DNA from: Shinisaurus crocodilurus
Taxonomy: Eukaryota; Chordata; Lepidosauria; Squamata; Shinisauridae
DNA: 64,000 nucleotides
Reading direction: 5' to 3'
Assembly (NCBI GenBank): GCA_021292165.1
Contig: CM037878.1
Span: forward strand, 234,389,546-234,453,545
The position numbers were made by a program, and so were the translations under genes. Of this stretch, positions 10,641 to 22,735 are shown in pieces. Positions within the stretch are counted from its first letter, which is position 1. Each line of letters opens with the position of its first letter. Below the pieces are notes generated by a model, which worked only from the letters and a program-made list of their open reading frames with translations, was not told the origin of the DNA and did not search any database.

Positions 10641-13016
10641 TGTGGAGCCAATGCTGGAATCAGCAACAGCAACAGATGCATCATATGGGTGTGCTGATCA
10701 TGCATTGTCTCCATTGCAATGGAAACAGACAGGCCTAGTAAAGTACATAATGGCAATGGCACACACAGTAAAATTTCCACCTCTCTCTTCCATTTTTGTG
10801 CATATTTGAAGCTCTGCATTGTTGGCTACCTTAAGTATATCCTGCGCTTCCTCAGAAAGCTCCTGTTAGTCTCCCATCCAGGCACTGATCAGGATACTAC
10901 CACAGCAAAAGGTGCTCTCAGACCATTCCCTGAGCTCAATAGTTGTAGTCAGGCAGGCTACAATGAATATTCTTGGTGAAATGTGGCCAAGCCAGCCTGT
11001 TACAATGAAATGACCCCAAACACATCATTGGGAGTGTGACAGGGTTGGAATTTGGAATTGGGCTAAAAAAAAATTGAAATCCTGAGGTATGTTCAGATTT
11101 GGGGGGGGGGGGAGAAATAGCTCAGTTTGCCAAGCCCAATTCTGAACTGAGCCAAAGGGAGTTTGCCCACTACAACAGCACATAAGCATGACGCATGGTC
11201 ATCCTGAGTTTCCAAAGCACTTCTCCCCTCGCATGTTGAGTCTTGTGATCAACATATTAGTTCTGCAAACCTTGTTGATTCCTTGATCCATTGATTGCAC
11301 CCAGGGATTACGTTGATCAAAAAGTCATAGCTGGACTCGGGATTCTAAGTAAATTTTGGCCAGTCTCTCATATTTTTCATGGGCAAGATACTAAAGTGAG
11401 CATTGACCACTTAGCTTCAGTCATTCTTGGAAGAAAACAATGAATCAATATTTGCTAGTTCCAAAGGTGCTGCAGTGAGTGAGTCAATGATATTTTCAGT
11501 TTAAAATTGTGAATATTTAATTTTATTCTGTTAACAATTCCATTTTTTTGCTCCTGCAGTTTGAAATGAGATCTCCGGGGGTAGGGTGGTGTATTCATCA
11601 GAGATTCGTGCTTACATAATGAATATTCAGCACAGGAGTACTTTCATATGCAAAAGCAATGGATATGTGAAGAATGAATCACTACACTTGTTGAAGAAAG
11701 AGACCGGCAAGTTCTTTAGAACTGCCTTTTATCTGAAGTAAACTTAGAATAGCCATTTGATTATGTAATTAATGAACTGGTTTAGGGGATACTGATTTTT
11801 CCCTTAAAAATGCAGGTTTCAGAAGAGATTTTATGTATAAACTGATCTCTGTCTGAATCAAGTTTACATTCTTATGATTTTAATAAAAACAAGGTAATTT
11901 GTAGCATAAATTACATGCCTTTTTGTTTCCTCTCTCTCTTTTTTTTTTAAAGCTCTGTAGGTTTCTTTAATTGCTTATCCTTTACTCTTTACTTTTTATA
12001 TTGCCTGCAAACACTTGTAGCAGCTCGAGAAGTGTTTTGTTGTTTATCTGGGATCACATCATTGTGCAGATTAAGGTAGACATTTGATTACACTGGTGAA
12101 CCCGTTGTAGGACTCAAGTCTTAAGCATCAACTTTTTAATCAATTTTGCAGAAAGAAAGCAACAAAGACTTTGAAAAGGAAGTTCATGCTGGAGCGCTTA
12201 AGCCTCTTCCTATAGATCTCTCCAAACCTTTAGTCAAACAATTAAAGAGCCAAACAAACAGTTCTCCTCTTACACTTGGTGATTCATTATAGCATAAGTT
12301 AATGTGACCATAGCACCACGTTAAGGAAGATGCTTAGCTGTTTACAAGACTCAGTAATTAGTAAATATTCTTATCAATGAAAATATAGACTGCTTCCTTC
12401 CATCTAGCTGGAACTTCACATAAGCCTGTATAAGCCTCCAGACTGCATAACTGGTGCATTAGAGCTGAAAATGAGATGGAGGATATATAATGCAGCCCAG
12501 GTAATCCTACCTAGAGCTGAAATGGCAGTGGAGGATTCTAGCATCCAGAAAGGTTATTACCTTTAAGATTTTTTTTAAACCCCAGCTACTGGATATTTGA
12601 TAACATTACATTTTTCGGTCCACAACAATTTTAAATGTTAAGAAAATAAATGTATACCTGTACTTTTCAAACAACTGGAAGTAGTCCAGGCTGAAGTAAC
12701 CCAGACATTAGCAGAATTCGGTTTGTGCAAGAGTAACTGTTTAGATCAGCCTTTCCCAATCTTGGGTTCCCAGATGAGAATTAGGGATGCATTCTGATAT
12801 TCTTATCCAAATTTGTTTTTGTTTTTTAGGTGCAGTAAATCTGAATTACTTGCTTTGGCTTCCAAAGTGAAGCAGATGCATTAGGAATCATCCTTTTTTT
12901 TCATTTCCCCCACCCCAAATTTTGTACATAGTATGCAGCTTACCAGTTTCCCCTTCTTTCAGTTATTGTTTCATTTCGCCCTGTACATGATAAAACATTG
13001 GGGAAAGCCACCTTGA
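10641..13016. other. Repeat-poor AT-rich tract; no gene seen
   Basis: Apart from a G-run at 11,101 and an A/T-run near 11,940, the stretch 11,500-12,500 is unusually free of recognisable repeats for this window. No splice-flanked coding exon could be identified. It is a reasonable place to look for conserved non-coding sequence. Confidence 0.4.
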
Positions 13017-13260
13017 TTTTATTTATTTATTTATTATATTTATACCCCGCCTTTTTTCCTGCAAGGAACCCAAGGCGGCTTACATTATCCTCCTCCTCCT
13101 CTCCATTTTATCCTCACAACAACCCTGTGAGGTAGGTTAGGCTGAGAGTCAGTGACTGGCCCAAAGTCACCCAGTGAGTTTCGTGGCCGAGCGGGGACTA
13201 GAACCCGGATCTCCCGAGTCCCAGTCCAACACCCTAACCACTACGCCACACTGGCTCTCT
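13017..13260 (-). mobile_element. tRNA-derived SINE with L2-like tail, near full length
   Basis: Read on the minus strand, it starts GAGAGCCAGTGTGGCGTAGT (A-box region) and has GGTTCTAGTCCC (B box), the central block CTGGGTGACTTTGGGCCAGT, and a tail GCCTTGGGTTCCTTGCAGG followed by GGCGGGGTATAAAT and (AAAT)n. This is a tRNA-headed SINE using a LINE-type tail. Copies also lie at 8,985, 41,048 and 56,268. The internal promoter boxes are intact. Confidence 0.85.
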
Positions 13261-13812
13261 GATATGACTCTATGTATGGTTTCATCCAGATTTCTTTGTA
13301 TGGTCTTTTACCAGTGTTCAGACATGCATCAGTGTATCAGTAAATCACACACGCACACACAATCATGACACAATAATGTGTACAATCATATTGCAGTACC
13401 TTTTTTGCAGTGTTTGGTCAATGTTCAAGTATGCACCAGAAATTGGGAGGGTGATGCAAATGAACTGAAAGCTGTGGCAAACGGTGCATATTCCAATTCC
13501 AGAATTAATTTTAGAAATTCTTCTAGGTAAACTGGAATTCAGGCAGAGGAGAATGCAGAATAGAAGAAACCCATGGAACAATAAAGGAAGGGAAAGAGGA
13601 AATCCACCCATCTTTAATTGACATTCATTTCAATGATATGTGTTGGATTCAAACCTCCTCTCTTTTAAAAAAAAAAAAAAAAACATCCATGGAAAATACA
13701 AAAGATGTTACCAGAAATTGTTTCTTTCACCCTATCTGAGATCTTCCAATGAACTCAGAAAGACCTTGGACCAATCACTTGGACTAGAGGAAAGGTGCTT
13801 TAGAAATTCCCT
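13261..13812. other. No gene seen
   Basis: Contains a short CACACG run and an A18 run near 13,666. No gene recognised. Confidence 0.4.
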
Positions 13813-14139
13813 CAGGGCCAACCCAAGACATTTGTTGCCAGAGGTGAAGTACAAGATGGACCATTCCCCACTCCACATACAGAAGACAACCAGACTGGCA
13901 ATAGATAATTACTTCAAGACTGGCAATGGTGCTCTCTACAGCACATTGGGAGATGACTAGGTGAGAAAACCAGCCAGAACATTCCAGCCATAAGCATTGC
14001 TGCTGCTGGGGCACCAGATCAGGAAGATGGGAACAGCTAGGGACTCAGGGAGAATAGCCAGGGTGGCTGTTGCTGCCCTCCCCAGCATCTGCCAACTGAG
14101 GTGGACATCTCACTCTACCTAATGGTAGGGCCAGCCCTG
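13813..14139. mobile_element. hAT-type MITE, CAGGGC termini
   Basis: The ends are CAGGGCCAACCC on the left and GGTAGGGCCAGCCCTG on the right, an imperfect inverted repeat starting CAGGGC. The flanking octamers AATTCCCT (13805-13812) and AGTTCTCT (14140-14147) match at 6 of 8 positions, consistent with an aged 8-bp hAT target duplication. No transposase frame is present. Confidence 0.65.
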
Positions 14140-15432
14140 AGTTCTCTCAAGGGAGATCACATCAGAATCACTTCAAAGATAATTTGTGCTTCTGTGTTTC
14201 CAATTTCTTTTGAAATACAGGTATGCATCCATTTCAGGATGGATGGGAAAATGGAAAGAATTGGGTCCGTTTGTCACTTCTTTTCCTGCATGTAACATCC
14301 AACCAGTTCTTATACCTGCGTTACTTTGATTGGGCCATTGCCAAAGGTGTGAAAGTACTTTGGTGATATGATTTTTATTTTATTTATTTATTTTGCCATA
14401 AGAGCTAGATTTTGTTTTCATGAAGTCATGGCATTTTCTTAAGGCAATTTGCTGTTGCACAATGATGAAAGTTATTGACATTTTAAAAAAATACCTAGGG
14501 TTAAACAAATTCATTTTACCCTGGCTGTCTGGGTAGACAGTGGGTGGCTGGCTAGAGATCAAATTCTCTTTAGTCATAATGGGCTTAAAAAGGCTTATGG
14601 AATAGGTGAGGAAATGGAAAAGCTTTAAGCGGTGATGACGCTAAGATCAAGAGATAAATTGAGAGCTTGTTAGACAGTGATCGAGGTAATATATTATATG
14701 GGGATTTGCTCTTTGGCATACATACCTCAGAAGAAGTAAAAAAAGAAATTGTGATATAGTACCTGCTGTGTACAAATCTGTGCTTCACATTGTCACAAAA
14801 TGCCAGTGCAGTCCAGTATAGTTAATCTGTACAAGCAAACACAATAGTAGACTTGTACAAATTGGATTATTTCATCTCTAAGAGCTGTGATAAGAGAGGT
14901 TTCAAGGTTTCTGATAAAGGATCTTTCCAAACTCATTGCATAGGTCATAATGAAGCTAGACATGCCCGTTTGGGGGAGTGGATGTCTTTCTACCAACTAG
15001 TGTGTCAGCTGCACAAGAATGGTCTTTGTTTCAACTGGCTATTCACCCTGCTCTTTGGCAGCTTCAGAGGTATAAACAAGGCTTCCAGTTTTCCTCCATC
15101 CAATCCACCACTCCTCCAGCTTAGTAGAAGAGTGTGTGGCTGGGGAAGAATCAGCCTTCACCCCTGCTCAAGCACCAGGAACTCTCACTCCCAAATAGGA
15201 ATGATCCCTTTAAAAGTTGCTTATCCCCGTTACCTGCAGGTCCATTGTAATCTGTTCTTGATTCTTCTCCAAACTACTCTTTATCGCCGATTCACCCCCA
15301 AGAGTCCAAGTGACTGGAAAACACCTCCAAGCCCTGCCTCATGGCTGAACCTCTCCATGAGGGTAGAAGAAATGGAAAAGACGTCATTTCTGGCAACCAG
15401 CAAGACCTTTTATTTTCAGATACTGTGATAGT
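14140..15432. other. No supported gene; one long open frame of unknown value
   Basis: A 191-codon open frame spans 14,853-15,428, but it begins at a TTG codon and shows no recognisable domain, repeat or signal. I do not call it a gene. The surrounding sequence holds no recognised repeat. Confidence 0.4.
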
Positions 15433-15762
15433 CATAAGCCCTATTCAGCCATTGAAAAATGGTTAAAATAGATGAGTGAGTGAGGAGAAGGAGTGCTCTA
15501 GCCCCACTCTTCTCCTCCATCATAGCTGGTGACTGTCTGAAGAGGAGAGTCTCCTCTACTGGTGGGATCTCTCCATGCAATTGAGAACACTGGAAAATCT
15601 GGATTCTGGATCGCATGGAGAGCCTCCACAAATACAGAAGGCTCTCCTCTTCAGTCAGCCACCTTCCATGAGTAGAGAGTGGTGAACAACATGGAAGAGA
15701 GTGGTGCTCCTTCTCACATGTTCATTTTAACCCTTTCTTGAACACCTGAATGGGGCTATAGA
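15433..15762. repeat. Fold-back element, CCCATTCAGG termini
   Basis: The left end reads CCCTATTCAGCCATTG...GGTTAAAAT. The right end reads ATTTTAACCCTTTCTTG...CCTGAATGGGGCTATAG, its approximate reverse complement. Internal segments (GAGGAGAAGGAGTGCTCTAG and GTGGTGCTCCTTCTCAC) also pair. It is a non-autonomous fold-back element without coding capacity. Confidence 0.65.
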
Positions 15763-16359
15763 GCCCAATGAAAGGAGGACACAAATTTGATCCTAACTTA
15801 ACTATCAGGGTACATTCAACTTACAACAAGGAAAGTTTCTGTCCAAAAGGTATGTGCCCAGGGGGTGGGATGTTTTGAAATGGTGGGGGAGGCTTTGTGA
15901 ACTCACAGGTAAACTAGCTAGTAAGTCATAAATCAATCCTGGCCTGGCAAGTGTAGTATGGAAATTTAGCCATGCTGTCCATCCAAGAGCATAATTTACC
16001 CATATTAGCTTTGCTTATGGAAGAGTGTAATTCAAAGTGCAAAATTTATGGAAATATCTTCTACATACATGTATTTACATACATAGTACATATGTGCATG
16101 TAACTGCATGTAATTTACCAATGTAGATTTGATATGGTCTCTACTGGCCCATGGTGGGGCAGGGAGGGAGAGAAAATTTGTGTCCCAGGCTTACCTTAAT
16201 ACATAAGTGGGGAGCAGAGCTGTGCTTCATCCAATGTTATGCATGTGATGTAGGGCCCCTCCAGGCTTCCAGGTGTATAGGGTGAATGTCTGCAGAAGAC
16301 AGGCCTATGTGTGTACAGCAGTAGCCGGCCTCCACACAAGGCAGAACCTTGACAGTGTG
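15763..16359. other. No gene seen
   Basis: No recognised gene or repeat. Confidence 0.4.
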
Positions 16360-16429
16360 GGATTCTAGCAGATTACACCTAGGACCATGTGCCTACAAAG
16401 TATGTGTTCTGCCACTGAGCTACAGCCCG
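16360..16429 (-). mobile_element. tRNA-derived SINE head, CAGTGGTAGAGCA family
   Basis: The minus strand reads GGCTGTAGCTCAGTGGCAGA and then ACATACTTTGTAGGC, a tRNA-like A-box region. The B box is degraded. Confidence 0.55.
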
Positions 16430-16599
16430 TTCCTACACACACACACACGTACAAATTTCAGGTATAAACACTTGCTCAAAAATGTGTTCCCATTTAGAGC
16501 CAGAGGAGAGCGGGTTTTGCCAAAATCTTGAATTTTTAAAAAATGAAAACGGGTTGGTTAATATTTAATAAACAAATCTCAGACTAGTGCCCTGTAGCA

Positions 16600-16900
16600 T
16601 GGCCATGTGTCTTCCTTTAGAGAAGCTGTCCTTCTCTAAATCAAAAGGCAGTCAGAGGACAGTCCTCTGTTCAAAAGTGTCCTCTGTGTGAAGGGCTGGC
16701 CTGTCCAGTTTCAAGATAAAGAACCCCAAGGGAGAGCAGGGGCTTAGAAGTCGCCAAGCAATAGTTAGCCTTGGACGGCAGACTGAGCAGGCCCACAGGT
16801 CACCTCGTCAGTCTTCCCCACTTTTGCGGGATATATTGTATTTCTATTTAAATTATTGTAATTATTTTTGAATCTGTATCTATTCCATATTTAAACACAT
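16600..16900 (+). repeat. Dispersed repeat with GAGGACAGTCCTC palindrome (copy 2, uninterrupted)
   Basis: Contains AGAGGACAGTCCTCTGTTC, AGTTTCAAGATAAAGAAC, GGGAGAGCAGGGG and GTCTTCCCCAC. The same order is seen at 36,263-36,640 but with a 5S-derived SINE inserted, so this copy shows the pre-insertion arrangement. Confidence 0.65.
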
Positions 16901-16964
16901 GAAACTGCCTGCCAACATCATGCTTAATTTGGGCCTTGCCCAGGTTCCTCAGGCAGTTTAATGT

Positions 16965-17012
16965 GTTGCAATCCCAACACATCTGGAGGGCACCAGGTTG
17001 GGGAAGGCTACA
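16965..17012. repeat. End fragment of the CATCTGGAGGG fold-back family
   Basis: Reads CAACACATCTGGAGGGCACC followed by AGGTTGGGGAAGGCT, matching the right end of the copy at 42,160. Confidence 0.6.
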
Positions 17013-19784
17013 TAGATAAGTCATAACATCTATTTTGTATCTTTTATCATCACTTAGAACCAACTTGGAAATGATTTTCTATAACTTACTTAAATAGATA
17101 GAACTTTTCTCTATAATACCAAGGCCATAGGCCCATGAGGTAGAATTGTGTCAGCTGTGTCAGCATACAAAGCGGGGGGGGGGGGAACTATTATCTAAAA
17201 TGATAATACTTACAACAAAAAAGAGTAACACTATTGCATATGAGTAGGAGGGTGTAACTTTCTTTGTTTGAAAGGAAGACCAAAATCAGCATTTATTTGT
17301 GGAAAGTTTTGTGGGTGTTTTAAAAAAAAACGACGACTAAATTTTAATAGCAATAACTAACTCCACAAGAAGTCCCATAACCAATTTCCGACATGATTAA
17401 ACTCACATTGTTGCAAAATGAAACAATCTAATCAACATTGTGTTCTAATTATGTCTACCTGATCTTAGAGTATTTCAGAGTTTGTTTATATCCCCAGGCC
17501 TTTTTTTATCTTGACGTACTGTAAAATCGTTTATAAAATGAGTCAGGTAATGTATTTCTCTTACTGTGGCAGGTACAGCATTGTGAGAACAGCAAAGTTC
17601 AGAGACCACTGCTAGGAAATGATGATTGAAAATCTCAAGCAAGTGGGGGGGGGGGAGCAATGGAGGGGGAAATGGAAGTGCTCAAGGGGAAGAAACATAC
17701 TTAGTGCTGGATACAACAGGAGGGGGAAATCGCTGTATATAAACCTGGATCCAGGAGACCAGCAGGGTGAGAACCAAATGAAGACTGCAGGAAAGGAAAA
17801 GAAAAGTTGAACAAATAATCTAACCAGAGGCATTTAAAAGGCAGAAAGCAGGTTGCAAAGGAATTACTGAAGGATTAGGATAGGTGGGTTGTTGTTCTCC
17901 CCTCTCTTCCTTTGCATAACCCCTGAAGGCTGAACTCTGCCAATAATACTTCTTATAATTCTTCTCAGTAATTTGGCAGAATCTGAGAGGTCGATAAGGC
18001 AGTACAGAGATGTGTATGTCTTATGCCAGTTGAAGAGACTGAGAAAGTGCGTGGTGTGTGTGGAAGTTGGGTCCAAGTGTGCATACTACATGCCTGAAGT
18101 AAGTCAGTAGAGAAAAAAAGGAGAGGATCTGATAAGAGCTGAACGTCCACAGTAGAACCTTAAAATATTGTTACACAGCTCTCAGAGTGGTGAGAAGTTT
18201 CAGGGGTGTGGTGCTTACCTAGGTTTGGTTTCCTTGCATTAAGGTTACTGGAGCTTCTTGGAATTTTGTAATATATGCATTTATTTACAAATATACAGGT
18301 TGAGCATAGGTGAAGATACAGAATTAGACACTTCAAGAGACATTCAAAATCCATTGCTTACACATCAGGTCTTCTAGGGAGAACAGGCAGCATCCCCAAG
18401 ATGATTCAGAGGTCCAAACCCAAACTCTTAGTATGCTGTTCCCTCCCTTTTGTTAGGATCAGAAAATCTGGCATTTCATGGCTGTTTTCTCCAATGCATT
18501 TTGTTCATTTTTGCATTCTACAATGGTTCTTCAGTATACCTAACAACAACCAAGTTCAAAATAGCCTAGTCGCTCATTCAACCATGTGAAGCAGAATGTT
18601 GTTTTCTGCACATGCCGAGAATTTTTCCCAAAGTCAACATTTTGCTGTGTTAGTCAACCAGTGAATTAGGATCACTGAATATCATCAACGATCCACAGAC
18701 ATCAGCTATTTTCTATTACATTCTCAAAGAATGCTTCATCTACTTGTTTGATAAAGTATTATCTCTACCTTTTCCACATTTCTGATATACTAATACTGTC
18801 ACAGGATCTGTTTCATCTAAGACTGGCAGGGCCCTCATGTAGCCCTACGATTCTAGGGCTTTAATCAGGAAGCTTACATGATCAGAGGCTGAGGCCAAGG
18901 CTCCTGAGCTACCTACATCTGTGTGTGGCAAGCCATCTTATGAAAGTCCTCTTAATAATAGTGTATGATATTAGACCATATGATTGGTAGGCAGTATAAA
19001 GCTTTTGAACAGGACTATTCTGGTATAATAGGAAAGGAACACATCTCCTACAGCTCTACCTCAAACATCCTAACCCTGCTGTCCCCCACTCCAGCTTCAG
19101 TAAATGTACTCAGGAACCCTATTTCAGATATTGATTCAAGAACAACCATCTATTGCCCAGGCTCAGCTCTGCCAATCTTCAGTATCAGTTTCCTACTTTT
19201 TAACCAAAGACACCTAGATCAGAATTTCCTTTGCCTCCTTGCACATCAGTCTCACTTTGATGGGAATTAACATGTGTTTTATGTGTGCCACCTGCATGAC
19301 TCAGAAACATGCCTGGTGATCGTCAGAAAGGAACATTTCAAGGGCTCACTATCCAAAGGAAAATAAGAAACCAGATGATCACTTAAAAAAATAATTATTA
19401 AAAAACCAATTTAGAAAAGTTATTTTATTTTTTTAAGGAGGAAGACACAGCTGATGGTATTTTTGAACTTTAGAGGTGGTCAACCTTGAATCAATTTTGA
19501 TCCTCTTCCCTCCATAGGACTAATCTCTCCTTTACTCAGAAGGATTCTTGAGGTATAGAATTTAATTCCCAATATGCTTGTGTGCATGGCAAGTGAGTAA
19601 GGTAATGTGATTTTTCCCCCTCTTACACAAATTTGCAGAAAACTACCCCCCCACCCTCCATCAAGGGTTATTTCCTAAACTATTTGGAAATAGTTTGCTT
19701 ATTCGGTCAGAGATAACACACACATGGTCATCTTTGAAGGTATTACATCATCTCAGTTTATTATTTAATACACAGTATTAAATA
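17013..19784. other. No gene seen; mostly unique AT-rich sequence
   Basis: Holds G-runs at 17,176 and 17,647 and no recognised repeat family or coding exon. Confidence 0.4.
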
Positions 19785-19829
19785 ATCTAATACACAGTAT
19801 TATTTTAAAAATAATACTGTGTATTAGAT
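19785..19829. repeat. Near-gapless 22-bp perfect inverted repeat
   Basis: The left arm (19785-19806, starting ATCTAATACACAG) and the right arm (19808-19829, ending CTGTGTATTAGAT) are perfect reverse complements separated by one base. A third direct copy of AATACACAGTATTA lies just upstream at 19,767. Confidence 0.85.
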
Positions 19830-22454
19830 GAGGTTTATTCTCTTTTTTAATACAACAAAATGAAGACCTTAAATGACTTCCTCCTGGTCTGATAATGGCT
19901 TTTACACTAAGATCTTGCTGTCCCATAAGGAGGGGCAGATGGGCAGTTTGCTAAGCTCCTGGCAAAATGCCTCATTAGTACCTTATTAATGCATATGCTA
20001 CTCAGCAGTAACTGCAAAGTCACTGTGAAGGTGCTGTGCTGCAATAGCAGCATCCCTGGGATCTGCCGCTCAGTCATAGTGTGTGTTAATGATGTGCTAA
20101 TGAGTGACTTCACTAGGAACGCCTGTGGACATGGCTTTGCTTGGGTGCACTACAGGGGCAATATATTCTCCATTAGCTCCAAATCACTCCAGGGGAAAGA
20201 GCTATCTGTGGATTGTTAGTGAGCTATATTATTCTGTGTGGTAATGGAAGTAAATGGCAAGTTCACAACCATATTTTTTGCAGATTCCTTAGTTACTTAC
20301 TAAGTTCTAACAGGAACAGATCAAAAGAGGAGAGAGCATTTGTATTGAGATACCGAAAGCAAGAAGATGGCGGTGCCTTTCACAAATATATCGAGAGAAG
20401 CAGCAACTGTGTTGCTGTGCTTCTTCATTCACACACATGCGCGAAATCACGTGTGTACATGTGTAACGAGTATGGGAATAAAGGGAGGCTTGCCCAAGGT
20501 GTGGTGTGCACACATCAGATTTATGTGCTGTGTTTCAACGGAGCGAGGAAAGATCTACCTCTATAAAGTGGAGAAAAATAACTCGTTCAATTCCAAAGTT
20601 ATAGACTTTGGGTTTGGATCCAGACTTAGCCATGTGCAACTGGGCTGATGGCAGCGGATTTCCCCGTACCCCCCTTCCCCACAGCAGCAACCCCTCCATC
20701 CCCCTAAAAATGCTACACAGAAGGTCAGGGGACCCAGCTGAATGGGATAGGCTGTGGGGAGGAAGAGGGGATCCTCCAAAATCAGGCAGAGGCATCTTCT
20801 GTGAGTGGAGCTTTTTTGTCAATGGAAAGCATATCGTGGATCCATCCCTTTCTTTTTTACGTATACACATACATTACAAAAAAAGAAAAGAAAGAAAAAT
20901 GGCTGGTTTAGTATAGCACCCCCCTTGTACATGGACCAGTGCATCTGATGGGCCTAACAGAGAGAGAAAAGATGGAGACTGGGGAAAATTGTGTTTGCCA
21001 AATAAGGAGTGGAAGGAGGCGCTATGGAAATAGCAAGGCAAGGGATTAGGAGGCAATGGATCCAGCCAGAGCTCCAGTGGTGCGGAAAGTGGTGGGTCGC
21101 AGGGGCAAAATGGATAGATTTTGAGGAAGAAAGGAAAAGACACAGAGCATAAACAGTTTGAATTACCTGGCTTCAGAGTATTTAAAAAATCGTTAAAACC
21201 CCATATCAATAAACAACAACTGCAGCAGCAATTTACTAAGAGCAGCAGCTGATCATAAGAGTTGGGGGGGCGGAATGCAAGGACTATTAAAACATTTAAC
21301 CCAACGCCTTCATAAAGCATCAGGTTTTTGTTTTGCTTTTTTACATACCACCAAAAACAGTACAGTGTCAGGGCCTGACAAATCTCTGTTGGCAGAGCAA
21401 TCTAGTAACTCTGTTTTTACTGGAAGCATCCATTTTCAAAGAAGAGTTTTAGTTTATTTAACATGTTCAACTTTGCTTCCCCTCTAGTGAAACAGAAGAG
21501 CTACTGGGAATACAAATCACCCTCAGGTATTCACTCTGAACTCTTTGACCAATTTTAATCACCTGCATTCAGCTGAAAATGTTTACCTATGACTTTGGAT
21601 TCATTTAATTTCACCACTATGAAGATAGCAGAAAAATGTATTATATCCTGTACCTGAAGTGTCTCCTTATGTGTTGTGCCAGAAAGATTAGGCAAAGAGA
21701 AACTGAAAGCCGGGTCTTAAATTGAAGATTAAAGTCTAAGATAAAAGACAACAGTTCAATATGAAGCAGCTTTCTCAGCTTAAAAAATGAGCATAACCTC
21801 CTCTCTCTCTCTCCTGTGCATTCTCTGTTCCAGCTGTAAAAGGAAAACCATAACCAGGTGTAATTCACGTAGTCTGTAAGGCTCCAATGTCTTCTGCTGA
21901 AGTGAAAAGTTATTTCTAAAGTGTGAAAGGCCTGTAGGTGGCATACTTTAGTAAACTTTTATGACATTTTATGATATTTTGGAATCCATCCCCATTTAGC
22001 TCCAATGTTGCCAATGTTGTTTAATTCACCTACAATAATGACTGCCTGTTTAATGAGTTATTAACTGACATTCATGCCTTTCCTGCACGCAGTGTAAAGA
22101 GAATGAAGTAAAAATTCACTGCATATAACAATTCTTCCTTGAATGAAATGTATCTTCTCTCTGTTAACTGCATTGCAGATTCCGGGGAGAGAATACAGAC
22201 AACAATATTTTTAATCTACTGTATATAAGCCTTTCCAGAAAAAGGCACATAATGGGGAATTATGAAGGTGGACGTAATCTGTGAGAGATCTGTGTTAGGA
22301 ACTCCCAACATTTCCTTTTTGTTTAAAAGAGGCTGAGGGAGAGGGCAACGGAATTGGATCAGGTGCATGGCAGTGGAGGAGGGGGGTTAATCCTTTCCCC
22401 TGTGCCACTTCCCGAATATAAATCGCCTTCTGAAGATGCATGCAATTAGCAATA
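19830..22454. other. No gene seen
   Basis: Several open frames lie in 20,213-21,320 on both strands, but none shows a recognisable domain and they overlap in conflicting frames. 21,900-22,250 is a repeat-poor AT-rich tract. Confidence 0.4.
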
Positions 22455-22735
22455 CAGTAAAACCTTGGATTGCAAGTAACTTGGTCTGCAAGTGTTTTGC
22501 AAGACAAGCAAATTTTTAAAATAAATTTTAACTTGATAAACAAGCGACGTCTTGCAATACAAGTACTGTAGTACGGTCAAGAAAAATCAAGACTTTACAC
22601 TATCATTCTTTATTGCAGCTTAAATTAAAAATATGTGTACAAATTTCTTATGGGGAATTTCGCTTTGATATACAGTGCTTTGGCTTACAAGCACATTTCC
22701 GGAACGAATTATGCTTGCAATCCAAGATATTACTG
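22455..22735. mobile_element. Tigger/pogo-like MITE
   Basis: Begins CAGTAAAACCTTGGATTGCA after TA and ends CTTGCAATCCAAGATATTAC TG. The termini are inverted copies, and internal AAGCACATTTCCGGAACGAA matches the second copy at 39,231. TA targets and CAGTA termini are typical of Tc1/mariner pogo-group elements. The right flanking dinucleotide is TG, presumably a decayed TA. No transposase is encoded. Confidence 0.75.

Noticed and set aside
10860..10890. GTCTCCCATCCAGGCACTGA resembles minus-strand 5S rRNA
   Set aside because: Similarity is limited to about 25 bases and the adjoining 5S segments are missing. Too short to call a fifth 5S-derived SINE.
14853..15428. 191-codon open frame
   Set aside because: Begins at TTG, has no recognisable domain, signal or composition typical of a gene, and no homologous frame elsewhere in the window. 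Likely chance.
20213..21320. Cluster of 70- to 148-codon frames on both strands
   Set aside because: They overlap in several frames, lack splice-like boundaries that make sense together and show no family features.
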